Below, one piece after another: positions 15,900-23,001 of a stretch of DNA of 27,305 nt. The DNA is taken from assembly GCA_051155755.1 (NCBI GenBank), contig DAXETY010000139.1, positions 1 through 27,305 on the forward strand, written 5' to 3'. The stretch comes from DAXETY01 sp051155755 (lineage in GTDB: Bacteria; Desulfobacterota; Desulfobacteria; Desulfobacterales; SG8-13). The position numbers and the translations under genes were made by a program. The notes below the pieces were generated by a model. It worked only from the letters and a program-made list of their open reading frames with translations. It made no database searches and was not told the DNA's origin. The first letter of the stretch is position 1. Each line of letters begins with the position of its first letter.

Positions 15900-16430
15900 A
15901 TGTTCAAAAAACCCTGGAACCCGTACCTGGCAGGGGGCCTGACGGGCGTGGTGCTGGTCTTGTCGGTGCTGATCGCCGGGCAATTCTTGGGCGCTTCGAC
16001 CAGTTTCGCCCGCGGCGCGTCGGTGATCGGGCAGGCCTTCGGCATCGACATCTCGACTTTCGAGTATTTCACCACCGGCAACGGCAAGTACGGTCCGGCA
16101 TCGCTGCCCAACTGGCAGTTGATGTTTCTTCTCGGCATTCTGATCGGTTCGTTCTCGGCCGCGATGCTGTCCGGTGACTTCAAAATCCAGGCAGTGCCCG
16201 ACATGTGGCGCGCCCGCTTCGGCCCCAGTGCACCGAAACGGGCGGTGGTGGCCTTTATCGGCGGTACCGTCGCCCTGTTCGGCGCCCGGATGGCCGACGG
16301 CTGACCCAGCGGGCAAGGACTGAGCGGTCTGGCTCAGCTTTCGGTCAGCGGCTTTCTGGCATTGTTTGCATTTTTCGCCGGCGGCCTGATCGCCGCCAAC
16401 CTGATCTACGGCCTGCAAAGGAAACAGTGA
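15900..16430 (+). CDS. YeeE/YedE-family transporter, N-terminal half protein; selenoprotein (Sec at in-frame TGA 16302-16304)
   Basis: Start ATG 15900 with GGAGG at 15891-15895. The membrane protein begins MFKKPWNPYLAGGLTGVVLV and reaches GGTVALFGARMADG. The next codon is TGA (16302-16304). The same frame then continues without interruption for 41 codons (PSGQGLSGLAQLSVSGFL, FFAGGLIAANLIYGL, QRKQ) to TGA 16428-16430. In YeeE/YedE proteins this spot reads GARMADGCTSGHGLSG, so the TGA replaces the conserved Cys and gives Sec135 in a 176-residue protein. A SECIS-like hairpin follows the TGA. The next half-protein gene starts with ATG overlapping the real stop by one base (TGATG), which only makes sense if translation passes the first TGA. 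The family moves thiosulfate or other sulfur species (TsuA), or is linked to selenium metabolism (YedE). The chemical role of Sec is inferred. If TGA were a stop, the protein would end at residue 134 before its essential motif. Confidence 0.85.
16302..16337 (+). promoter_or_regulatory. UGA codon plus bacterial SECIS-like hairpin
   Basis: The TGA is at 16302-16304. Fifteen bases later CTGAGC (16320-16325) pairs perfectly with GCTCAG (16332-16337) around the loop GGTCTG (16326-16331). In E. coli fdhF the SelB-binding hairpin has a short stem with an apical loop containing GGUCU, starting about 19 bases after the UGA. Here the loop GG lies 22-23 bases after it. Both the spacing and the loop sequence therefore match what SelB needs. 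This is a direct sequence observation; binding has not been shown. Confidence 0.8.
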
Positions 16431-16954
16431 TGGGCTTAGTCTACGGAATCGTAACCGGCGTCATTTTTGGATTTCTGCTGCAGCGGGCCCACGTCCTGCG
16501 CTACGACAAACAGGTCGGAGCCCTACGCATCCTCGACATGACCATTGTCAAGTTCATGCTGAGCGCCATCGTGGTGGCCTCCATCGGCATTTACCTGCTG
16601 CGGGACCTGGGACTGGTGGAGCTTCGCATCAGAAACGCCGCCCTCGGGGCCCAGCTGGTCGGCGGCGGGCTGTTCGGTATCGGCTGGGGTCTGCTGGGTT
16701 ACTGCCCGGGGACCGCGGTGGGCGCCTTCGGTGAAGGCCGTATCGATGGGCTGTGGGGCGTGCTGGGCATGCTGTTCGGCGGCTGGCTGTACGCGACCGC
16801 CTATCCGTTCGTGAAAGCCCACATCATCGGCATCGGCAGCTTCGGCCGGATCACCGTCCCCCAGGTGATCGGTATCAGCCACTGGATTGTGATCATCGCA
16901 CTGGCAGCAGCGGCCGTGGTGTTGTTTCGCGTGTTCGAAAAAAACAATCTTTGA
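16430..16954 (+). CDS. YeeE/YedE-family transporter, C-terminal half protein
   Basis: 174 residues. The ATG at 16430 uses the last base of the preceding stop (TGATG), so it is coupled to the selenoprotein half. It has four or five hydrophobic helices: LVYGIVTGVIFGFLL, MLSAIVVASIGIYLL, LVGGGLFGIGWGLLGYC, LWGVLGMLFGGWLYA and IVIIALAAAAVVLF. The motif GWGLLGYCPGTAVGAFGEG (Cys92) is the second conserved Cys motif of the family; in single-chain homologues both motifs line the path for the sulfur substrate. Split YeeE/YedE pairs with halves of this size are common. Together with the first gene it should form one inner-membrane transporter in which the partner's Cys is replaced by Sec. Confidence 0.88.
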   Translation: MGLVYGIVTGVIFGFLLQRAHVLRYDKQVGALRILDMTIVKFMLSAIVVASIGIYLLRDLGLVELRIRNAALGAQLVGGGLFGIGWGLLGYCPGTAVGAFGEGRIDGLWGVLGMLFGGWLYATAYPFVKAHIIGIGSFGRITVPQVIGISHWIVIIALAAAAVVLFRVFEKNNL

Positions 16955-17195
16955 AAAATAAATTGCCGGCACGGCGGTGTCCAACCTGCCCGGTCTCGGC
17001 TTGACATCCGCACCGATGTACACACTTTGCAACGTGTGGGCATCGGAAACCGGCCAACATTTCGATGCATTCACTTTTCTGTTCCGCCGACGCTCCTTCC
17101 TGCCGCCGCCGATGCGCACACCGACGATCGAATACAAACCAACCAACGGGTAACGGACACGAACCGCCCCGCGCGTTTCGTGCCGATGAACGCTT

Positions 17196-18881
17196 ATGGA
17201 TACCACGATCAAAAAACCGCTCGATATGCCCGAAGACCCGGCGCGGCATCCACTGGGGGTGGTCGACGAAAACGCCGCGCTGCGCCTGATCTTAGAGGGC
17301 ACGGCCACGGCCACCGGTGAGAAGTTTGTCGAAGCCCTGGTGATGAACCTGTCGAAGGCACTGAATACCCACAGTGCCTGGGTAACCGAATATCTCGAGG
17401 AGACCAACCAGCTCCACGCACTGGCATTCTGGATCAACGGCCAGTTGCTGCGCAACGAGCTGATCGACATCGAGGGCACCCCCTGCGAGGCGGTTATCGC
17501 CTCCACCGAACTGGTGCATTATCCTGACAACATCCTGCACCTGTTCCCGCAAGAGACCTATTTCCGGGACATCGGCGCCGCCAGTTACATGGGCGTGCCC
17601 CTGCTGGGCAGCGACGGCAAAATCCTGGGCAACCTGGCGGTGCTCGACACCCGGCCGATGCCCAGGGATCCTCGGGCCGAAGCCATCATCCGGATATTCG
17701 GTAACCGGGCCGCGGCCGAACTGCAGCGCATCCGGGCCGAGCGCCGGGTGCACCAAAGCGAAGTCAAGTACCGGCGCATTATCGAAAGCACCGCCGAGGG
17801 TTTTTTGCTGATGGATGGAAACTACCGCATCACCGACGTCAACCAGGCCTTCTGTGAAATGGTCGGTTACAGCCGGGAGGAGATCCTGGGGCGAACGCCG
17901 CTGAAATTCGCCGACGAGGACTATCGCCAGTTTCTGATCCACAGCAGCGAAGAAGGCATGTTCAGCGACCGCCTCCGGGAATTCGAAGGTGCCATGGTCA
18001 CCAAATCCGGCAAGAAAATTCCGGTGCTGGCCCACGGCAACACCCTGCGCGACGACGGCGGCGGGGTCATCGGCAACATGCTTTTCGTGTTTGACATGAC
18101 CCAGCCCAAACGCTCGCTGGCCCTGGCGGCCGAAGTGCAAAAAAGCCTGCTGCCGTGCGAGTGCCCGCGTGTGGACGGCCTGGACGTGGCCGGCCGGGTG
18201 CTCAACTGCGACGAAATCGGCGGTGATTATTACGATTTTCCCGGGGAAGGCGAATGTTCGCTGGACCGGTTCAACATCGTGGTGGGTGACGTCACCGGCC
18301 ACGGTGTCGATGCGGCCCTACTGATGACCACCGCACGGGCGTTTTTGCGCATGCGGGCCGCCCAGTGCGACGAGATCTCGAAAATTCTGACGGAAATGAA
18401 TCGCCACCTGGCCCTGGACGTACACGACAGCGGCCGCTTCATGACGCTGTTCTTTCTGCAGTTCGACCTGGCCAACCGGCAGCTGAACTGGGTACGGGCC
18501 GGCCACCCGCCGGCACTGCTATACGATCCGGCAGCCGATCGTTTTGTTGAATTAATGGGCGAAGGCCTGGCGTTGGGCGTGGAGGAGGACTACGCATACC
18601 GCCAGTTCCGCCGCGACGGGCTTGCTTCCGGGCAGATCGTCGCCCTCGGCACGGATGGAATTTTAGAGGCCACCGACCGGAATGGCCGTCTGTATGGAAA
18701 ACGCCGGTTTCGGGAGGCCATCCGCGCCAATGCCGGCAAGGATGCGACCGGAATCCTGGAGGCCGTGTTCGCCGACCTGAAACAGTTTGCCCTGGGAACG
18801 AGGGTCCAGGACGATGCCACCCTGGTGATCGCCAAGGTAAAACCGCTGATGGAAGAACACGGCGGAGACTGGCAGATTTAG
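17196..18881 (+). CDS. GAF-PAS-SpoIIE (PP2C-type) signalling phosphatase
   Basis: 561 residues, no membrane segments. The N-terminal GAF-like sensor lies at about 40-175 (EKFVEALVMNLSKALNTHSAWV, SYMGVPLLGSDGKILGNLAV). A short coiled coil is followed by a PAS domain at about 190-305 (YRRIIESTAEGFLLMDGNYRITDVNQAFCEMVGYSREEILG). The C-terminal SpoIIE/RsbU phosphatase domain (about 315-550) has the metal-binding motifs EIGGDYYDF, VGDVTGHGVDAAL, HPPALLYD, GTDGILEA and QDDATLVIAKV. Such proteins dephosphorylate an anti-sigma-factor antagonist in partner-switching systems, releasing a response when the sensors are engaged. No anti-sigma or STAS gene is adjacent. The ribosome site is weak. The 241 bases before it hold no recognisable promoter beyond an isolated TTGACA at 17001 without a good -10. 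Confidence 0.92.
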   Translation: MDTTIKKPLDMPEDPARHPLGVVDENAALRLILEGTATATGEKFVEALVMNLSKALNTHSAWVTEYLEETNQLHALAFWINGQLLRNELIDIEGTPCEAVIASTELVHYPDNILHLFPQETYFRDIGAASYMGVPLLGSDGKILGNLAVLDTRPMPRDPRAEAIIRIFGNRAAAELQRIRAERRVHQSEVKYRRIIESTAEGFLLMDGNYRITDVNQAFCEMVGYSREEILGRTPLKFADEDYRQFLIHSSEEGMFSDRLREFEGAMVTKSGKKIPVLAHGNTLRDDGGGVIGNMLFVFDMTQPKRSLALAAEVQKSLLPCECPRVDGLDVAGRVLNCDEIGGDYYDFPGEGECSLDRFNIVVGDVTGHGVDAALLMTTARAFLRMRAAQCDEISKILTEMNRHLALDVHDSGRFMTLFFLQFDLANRQLNWVRAGHPPALLYDPAADRFVELMGEGLALGVEEDYAYRQFRRDGLASGQIVALGTDGILEATDRNGRLYGKRRFREAIRANAGKDATGILEAVFADLKQFALGTRVQDDATLVIAKVKPLMEEHGGDWQI

Positions 18882-18904
18882 CCGTCGGGCGGTCTCCCCT
18901 TTTT

Positions 18905-18934
18905 CACTGCCGGAAGTACGCTCCCCCGGCAGTG
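18905..18934. other. 9-bp hairpin after the phosphatase gene
   Basis: CACTGCCGG (18905-18913) is the exact reverse complement of CCGGCAGTG (18926-18934), with a 12-base loop. It begins 24 bases after the phosphatase stop. A T-run precedes it on the plus strand but none follows, so it is not a classic intrinsic terminator. It may still protect the 3' end. Confidence 0.45.
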
Positions 18935-19048
18935 CCAAATCGATCCGCAGTCCGATCGGCCGTACTCTGGCCTCATTACCCCTACTACCACGATCCGTAT
19001 TACGATCACCGGTTTCCGCACCGCTCTCCCTTCGAGCACCTGCGCTAA
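18932..19048 (+). pseudogene. Possible gene remnant encoding a Tyr/His/Pro-rich C-terminus
   Basis: A short frame ends at TAA 19046-19048 and encodes WPHYPYYHDPYYDHRFPHR followed by SPFEHLR. That composition (repeated PYY and DPYYD) looks like the tail of small exported or metal-binding proteins rather than random GC-rich DNA. The only start in frame is a GTG at 18932 inside a hairpin, with no ribosome site. It overlaps the end of the opposing MazG-like gene by four bases. It could be a degraded 3' end or chance. Confidence is low. Confidence 0.2.
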
Positions 19049-19395
19049 TAATCGCTGTACTTGACCGTCTTGCCCCGGACGCGGTCGGCCGGGTAACTCC
19101 GGCGGTTTTTGCCGAGCTTGTCAAAAGCGGCCTCCAGGGGATCGATCTCCAGTTTGTCGGCCAGCATGATGAGGTAGATGAGAACGTCTCCGATTTCATC
19201 GCGCACGAGCCGTCGTTTTTCAGGCGGCAGACAACGACTCTGATTCTGGGTCAGCCACTGAAAGGGTTCGACCAGTTCGGCGACCTCCACGCTCAGGGCC
19301 ATGGCCAGGTTCTTGGGGGAGTGATAGCGGTCCCAGTCGCGCTCGGCGGCAAATTGTCGCAGCGCTTCGATCAGTTGATGCATTGCAGGATTCAT
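19045..19395 (-). CDS. MazG-like nucleotide pyrophosphohydrolase (RS21-C6/dCTPase type)
   Basis: 116 residues from ATG 19395; an upstream in-frame start at 19428 would overlap the preceding gene's stop, whereas 19395 leaves a 7-base gap and has GGAAA just before it. The all-alpha NTP-PPase motif is complete: NLAMALSVEVAELVEPFQWL with the ExxE pair (Glu in VEVAE), and later RDEIGDVLIYLIMLADKLEID with the ExxD pair that binds Mg2+. The small size and HSPKNLA start match the MazG-like/dCTP pyrophosphatase 1 group, which hydrolyses non-canonical or excess (d)NTPs to the monophosphate and pyrophosphate. It is probably co-transcribed with the MBL-fold gene upstream. The substrate is uncertain. Confidence 0.88.
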   Translation of the reverse strand: MNPAMHQLIEALRQFAAERDWDRYHSPKNLAMALSVEVAELVEPFQWLTQNQSRCLPPEKRRLVRDEIGDVLIYLIMLADKLEIDPLEAAFDKLGKNRRSYPADRVRGKTVKYSDY

Positions 19396-19402
19396 TTTCC
19401 GG

Positions 19403-20149
19403 TCATCCGATGTTGTCGATGGCTGCAAAGCGCGGCTCGTGCAGGGGAATGAGCACGTCGGCCATGGACTTGACCTTCACCAGGATGTCGTAGGCCTGGT
19501 AGGTGTTGACGTGAGTGCCCGGCGGGATGACTTCCATTTCCATGGCCCGGATTTCCTTGGGCGGATCAAAATTTTCGTCGATCACGCAGAAGCCGGTGAT
19601 CATGGCGGTGCCTTCGGCGGTATCCACCGCCACGGTCAGTCCGCCGCGGGTGTGGGCGGGTGTGTGCATAACCCGGATGCCGGACACAATCCGGCGGTCT
19701 TCCGTCACGGTCTGTATCTGTCCGTTTTCCTCCACGTCCAGGATGTAGTCTTCCAGGTAGCGGAAATCGAGGGGATGCGGATTGTGGACATCCTCCAGTT
19801 CATGGGCGTGAGTGTAAAACACTGCATTGGTGCACTTGTAGTCGTTTTCGCAGTGATCGTTGTGCAGGTGGGTGTGGATGACGATGTCGATGTCTTCCGG
19901 TTTCAATCCGTAACGCGCCAAGCCGTCTTCGAAGGTGTAGATTTTCCCGCCGATGGCCCGCTGGCGGTCTTCGGAACGGATCGGGCTCATCTCCCCGGTA
20001 TCCACCAGGATGGTTTGATCCGGTCCTTCCAGATACCAGCAGTATATGGGGATGGTGTACTGCCGGCCGTAGCCGTGCTGATGGGTCATCATGGTCTGAT
20101 CGAAAATCTTGGTGCCCATTACAATGGGATGAATGCGGTAGTGCGGCAT
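19403..20149 (-). CDS. MBL-fold metallo-hydrolase, N-acyl-homoserine-lactonase-like
   Basis: 248 residues, no signal peptide. The di-metal motif is THLHNDHCEND (His94, His96, Asp98, His99). The third His is in HTPAHTRGG (His166) and the last in IPLHEPRF (His237). The N-terminal IPIYCWYLEGPDQTILVDTG matches the lactonase-like MBL branch. One feature differs: the bridging Asp that normally follows the strand after His166 (GD) is replaced, the segment reading MITGFCVIDENFDPP. Some relatives share this GFC variant, so it may be a subgroup with a different metal set or substrate rather than a lactonase. It is followed at 7 bases by the MazG-like gene, indicating a two-gene unit. Quorum quenching should not be assumed. 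Confidence 0.85.
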   Translation of the reverse strand: MPHYRIHPIVMGTKIFDQTMMTHQHGYGRQYTIPIYCWYLEGPDQTILVDTGEMSPIRSEDRQRAIGGKIYTFEDGLARYGLKPEDIDIVIHTHLHNDHCENDYKCTNAVFYTHAHELEDVHNPHPLDFRYLEDYILDVEENGQIQTVTEDRRIVSGIRVMHTPAHTRGGLTVAVDTAEGTAMITGFCVIDENFDPPKEIRAMEMEVIPPGTHVNTYQAYDILVKVKSMADVLIPLHEPRFAAIDNIG

Positions 20150-20218
20150 GGATTAGGCTCCATTCCAATGGCCGGCCCGGACGGGTGATTGCCGTATGCC
20201 GTATGCGGGCTTCCCGTG

Positions 20219-20695
20219 TCAACTTTCCGGGATGCCCTGGTTTTCATCTTTTTCGGAAGCCTTGCGCGGCTGCGCCTGCCGCTGTCGGAAGGCTTCCGAC
20301 TCGGCGGCCAGCTCCGCCAGCAAAGCCCCCAGGGTCCAATTCTCCGAGGTGGGCGTCAGCGTGGCCCATAGCTGCGGCGGCATGCCGCCCTGGCGGTAGG
20401 AGGTCATCAACCTGTGAACCTCCGCCTGGGTAAAACCGGACATGATCATGGCCCGGGGCATCTCCGAGGGCTGATCGAAGCCGGCCTGATTTTCGGATTG
20501 CAGCAGTGTTTTCAGTGTCTGTTGAAGGTCGGCAGACACGGCGAAGATCACCGGCCGGTCGTCAAGTCCCAAGGATTCCAGGGCGCCCGGCAGCAGTTTG
20601 TGTTCTTCGACCGGGTAGCCGCAGATCAACAGCGCCGGCGCACCGTGCAGAGGCTGATCGGACATTTCGATTTTCGTAAACGTTCCGTCGTTCAT
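20219..20695 (-). CDS. DUF3783-like protein of unknown function
   Basis: 158 residues. The N-terminal half has PALLICGYPVEEHKLLPGALE and RPVIFAVSADLQQTLKTLL. The C-terminal half has RAMIMSGFTQAEVHRLMTSYRQGGM and LWATLTPTSENWTLGALLAELAAE. That last part fits the DUF3783 pattern, in which a Gly-Phe-(T/S) loop is followed by a (L/P)-A-x-L-T-P-T segment. The end is charged and probably disordered (RQRQAQPRKASEKDEN). The start at 20695 has GGAAAGCGGG upstream; an in-frame ATG at residue 11 is also possible. It is a soluble protein with no known activity. It is read in the same direction as the MBL/MazG genes, 69 bases upstream. Confidence 0.7.
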   Translation of the reverse strand: MNDGTFTKIEMSDQPLHGAPALLICGYPVEEHKLLPGALESLGLDDRPVIFAVSADLQQTLKTLLQSENQAGFDQPSEMPRAMIMSGFTQAEVHRLMTSYRQGGMPPQLWATLTPTSENWTLGALLAELAAESEAFRQRQAQPRKASEKDENQGIPES

Positions 20696-20782
20696 GAAAA
20701 CCCGCTTTCCAAATTTGAGCCAACAATTTGAATTGTATTACAGAAAGAACTGGTTCGGTTATTGCAGATTCGGCCGCAGAGG

Positions 20783-21385
20783 TCAACGCCAGTGGATGTT
20801 GTACAATTCGAGGTGGTCGAAGCCGGCCGTTTCGATGGGCTGGTTTTCGTAATAAAAGCGGACGCCGTCGATCCAATTGCCGGGGTATTCCTGCTGAAGA
20901 AAGGTGCGAAGCAGCGTTCCGGTGGTCATGGAACCGCCGGCGGAACCCTGGAAGTACAGCCCCGACCAGGAGATGGGACGGCCGGTGTCGCTGCGCAGTG
21001 CGGGATCTTCGATCAGATTGACCTGTGCGACCTTGCGGCCTTTTTGATTTTCGATGCCCATCACTTCCACGGGCAATCCCTTAAAGCGGCTGCGGGAAAG
21101 TTCGGCGGCCAGCGCATCGAGTTTTTCGAGAAGGGAATAATTCTGGGGCACGAAGATTTCGTGATCGAGCACCACGTGCATGGCCGCCTCGTCGGCGCCG
21201 TATATTTTCAAGGAAGCATTTTTGATGTCGGCCGCCTGGGGTGAAGCCATGCAGGCGGCGATGCAGACGGCCGCAATGCCCACAGAGGCAGCGGCGAACA
21301 GACCCAGCTTCGCCAGACGCGATCGCGCGCCCGCCGGCCGGCGGGCGCGTTTTCGGTTGACCCTGGAATTTGGTTTGGTGTCCAT
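20783..21385 (-). CDS. Membrane-anchored protein of unknown function, GerMN-like resemblance
   Basis: 200 residues from ATG 21385; an in-frame GTG at 21430 would add 15 residues, and neither has a good ribosome site. The very basic N-terminus (RVNRKRARRPAGARSRLAK) precedes a hydrophobic segment LGLFAAASVGIAAVCIAACMA, so it is an anchor or uncleaved signal. The exported part contains VAQVNLIEDPALRS, GLYFQGSAGGSMTTGTLLRTFLQ and NWIDGVRFYYENQPI. The arrangement of an FQGSaGG..T..LL.TFLQ motif followed by a strand with (D)GV.F recalls GerMN domains of spore and cell-envelope proteins. That resemblance is weak and from memory. It probably lies in the periplasm near the envelope. Function unknown. 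Confidence 0.65.
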   Translation of the reverse strand: MDTKPNSRVNRKRARRPAGARSRLAKLGLFAAASVGIAAVCIAACMASPQAADIKNASLKIYGADEAAMHVVLDHEIFVPQNYSLLEKLDALAAELSRSRFKGLPVEVMGIENQKGRKVAQVNLIEDPALRSDTGRPISWSGLYFQGSAGGSMTTGTLLRTFLQQEYPGNWIDGVRFYYENQPIETAGFDHLELYNIHWR

Positions 21386-21454
21386 GGATGGTTTATGCCG
21401 AACTCCGCCGACAAGCTTCTTCGGTTTCACAACGGCGGGTACGGTCTTTATATT

Positions 21455-21472
21455 GCCGGCACCGGTGCCGGC
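21455..21472. repeat. 18-bp perfect palindrome in an intergenic gap
   Basis: GCCGGCACCGGTGCCGGC is fully self-complementary over 18 bases. It is between the start of the membrane-anchored protein gene and the end of the DUF2383-like gene. No T-tract follows on either strand. It may be a protein-binding site or an mRNA-end hairpin. The rest of the 258-base gap (21386-21643) is A/T-rich with no gene. Confidence 0.6.
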
Positions 21473-21643
21473 GAGTCATCGGTTGTTATTAATCTAATTT
21501 TAGCAGAAACAAAAAATTTTTGCAACCAAACACCGCAACGCACTCTGCCGGGGAACCGTTGCGCCGCAAAGACTCAAATACGGTGCCGGTGTTGGCTGCC
21601 TGCATGAAAGGAATTCAGAGCGATGGGGGAATCAAAAACTGCT

Positions 21644-22084
21644 TCAGCGCAGTGCTTCCAGGTTTTTCCGGATGTAATCCAGGTGGTTTCGTTCTTCGGA
21701 AAAAAATTTTCGCAGCAATGCCTTCACCACCCCGGGCACATCCTGTGAGACCGCGTTGCCGTATCCCTTTACCGTGAGCTCTTCGGCGGTTTGCAGCGCT
21801 TTCAGCGCACCGCGGGTGCCGGCGGTGCTGCGCAGGGCTGCAAAGCCCTTGATCAACAGCCCCTTGAGATCCTTGGACAGCTGAGGCGGCTGTCCACCGG
21901 CGCTTTCGACCTCCTGCGACAGCATGTCAATGTGATCCAGGTGATCCCGGGCGAACGTTACCAGCCGTTTTCGCATGATGTCGTCTTCGATTCCCTCGAC
22001 GGCCTTCTGGTAAGCTTCAACGGCGTCGATGTCCAATTGAATCAGTTCGCTCAGCAGTTCCACCAGTGTTTCGCCTTGCATCAT
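21644..22084 (-). CDS. DUF2383/ferritin-like four-helix protein
   Basis: 146 residues from ATG 22084, chosen because GGAAGG lies 4 bases upstream; earlier in-frame starts lack this. It is all alpha-helical. Helix 1 is ETLVELLSELIQLDIDAVEAYQKAVEG, helix 2 MRKRLVTFARDHLDHIDMLSQEVESAGG, then AEELTVKGYGNAV and FFSEERNHLDYIRKNLEAL. Glu in the DAVEAY position, His in DHLDHI, Glu in TAEELT and the EERNHLDY motif resemble the carboxylate/His ligands of ferritin-like or PA2169-type proteins. It could bind di-iron, but the set is not complete enough to be sure. It is separated from the TPM gene by 129 bases and is likely cytosolic. Confidence 0.75.
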   Translation of the reverse strand: MMQGETLVELLSELIQLDIDAVEAYQKAVEGIEDDIMRKRLVTFARDHLDHIDMLSQEVESAGGQPPQLSKDLKGLLIKGFAALRSTAGTRGALKALQTAEELTVKGYGNAVSQDVPGVVKALLRKFFSEERNHLDYIRKNLEALR

Positions 22085-22213
22085 GTCGTCCTTCCCGGCG
22101 GTTGGCAAATGTTGAAACCTAAGTTGCACTCAGTTTGGGTGGAAATGAGTTCAAATGAAAGGTGGGTCTTTTTCAGCGGTCGTAAAGGCGTTTCAACAGG
22201 GAGGAAGGAATTT

Positions 22214-22879
22214 TTATTCGGGCGATCCGTCTTTTACAATCAGGTTGCTCAGTTCGTTGGTGTCGCCGGCTTTGATCGGAAAGTGCGCCTGCAGCAGGTC
22301 ACCCACCTGCCGGACGGCCTCACAGATGGCCTCGGCCGGTCGTTTGCGGCGAATGCCGTCAACGATTCCCCGAACGATGGTCTCCCACCGGCTTTTTTCG
22401 ACCCTGGCGTCGATGCCGCGGTCGGCCAGGACAAACACCTTGCGTTCGAACACGGAAATGAACAACAGAACACCGGTTTCATCACGGGTCCGGTGAAGTC
22501 CTTCGCCGAAGAAACTTTTGATGGCCGCCTCTTCGACTTCCTCATCCATTTCCCGCTGGGAGACAAACCACCGTTTCACGGCCGCCGCATGATTGACGAC
22601 CGTGTGAAAAACCGCAAACAACACCGCAAACAGTCCCAAAAACAACCACATGTTCTGACTGCCGATCCAAAACCAGCTGCCGAGCAGGTAGGTCAGCACA
22701 ACGACCGCCGGCAGCGCGAAGGCCGTGCCGCCGATCACGGCGGCCATCGGGTAGTGATAGCTGGCCGACACCACCATCGGCACGATCTCGCCGGCGGTCT
22801 TCTTTTCGGCCGCTTTGACCGCCTCGAGAATCCGACGACGGTCTTCTTCGGAAAGAAATGTGGCTGCCAGGTCTTTCAT
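22214..22879 (-). CDS. TPM-domain membrane protein
   Basis: 221 residues. It starts EEDRRRILEAVKAAEKKTAGEIV, the entry to a TPM (YgcG/Psb32-like) domain. It then has two hydrophobic helices (about 48-70 and 78-98) inserted in the fold. The rest of the TPM fold follows: EETGVLLFISVFERKVFVLADRGIDARV after FFGEGLHRTRDETG, with GIVDGIRRKRPAEAICEAVRQVG near the end. TPM proteins were proposed to be phosphatases or envelope-stress factors, usually next to lemA. It is the third gene of the lemA-TPM-TPM string, in the same direction, 122 bases after the YgcG-type gene. The catalytic role is unverified. Confidence 0.85.
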   Translation of the reverse strand: MKDLAATFLSEEDRRRILEAVKAAEKKTAGEIVPMVVSASYHYPMAAVIGGTAFALPAVVVLTYLLGSWFWIGSQNMWLFLGLFAVLFAVFHTVVNHAAAVKRWFVSQREMDEEVEEAAIKSFFGEGLHRTRDETGVLLFISVFERKVFVLADRGIDARVEKSRWETIVRGIVDGIRRKRPAEAICEAVRQVGDLLQAHFPIKAGDTNELSNLIVKDGSPE

Positions 22880-23001
22880 CGCAAATTCATTTTTCCCGTG
22901 TGTGTTTTCGGCTCAGGCAATGATTGCATTGGTTTTCCGTCTCCCGTACCGGCCGCAAAACGGTTTGAAACCACCCGACCATCAACGCAGTGCGTCCGAC
23001 T

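Noticed and set aside
16205..16429. An upstream extension of the second YeeE half in its own frame (starting near 16205)
   Set aside because: That stretch is Arg/Pro-rich without membrane character and overlaps the conserved Sec-containing part of the first half; the ATG at 16430 gives a normal membrane N-terminus.
17001..17029. TTGACA at 17001 as promoter of the phosphatase gene
   Set aside because: No acceptable -10 box occurs at 15-19 bases; the match is to one hexamer only.
18905..18934. Hairpin as a rho-independent terminator
   Set aside because: The T-run is before the stem on the plus strand, not after it, and there is none on the minus-strand side either.
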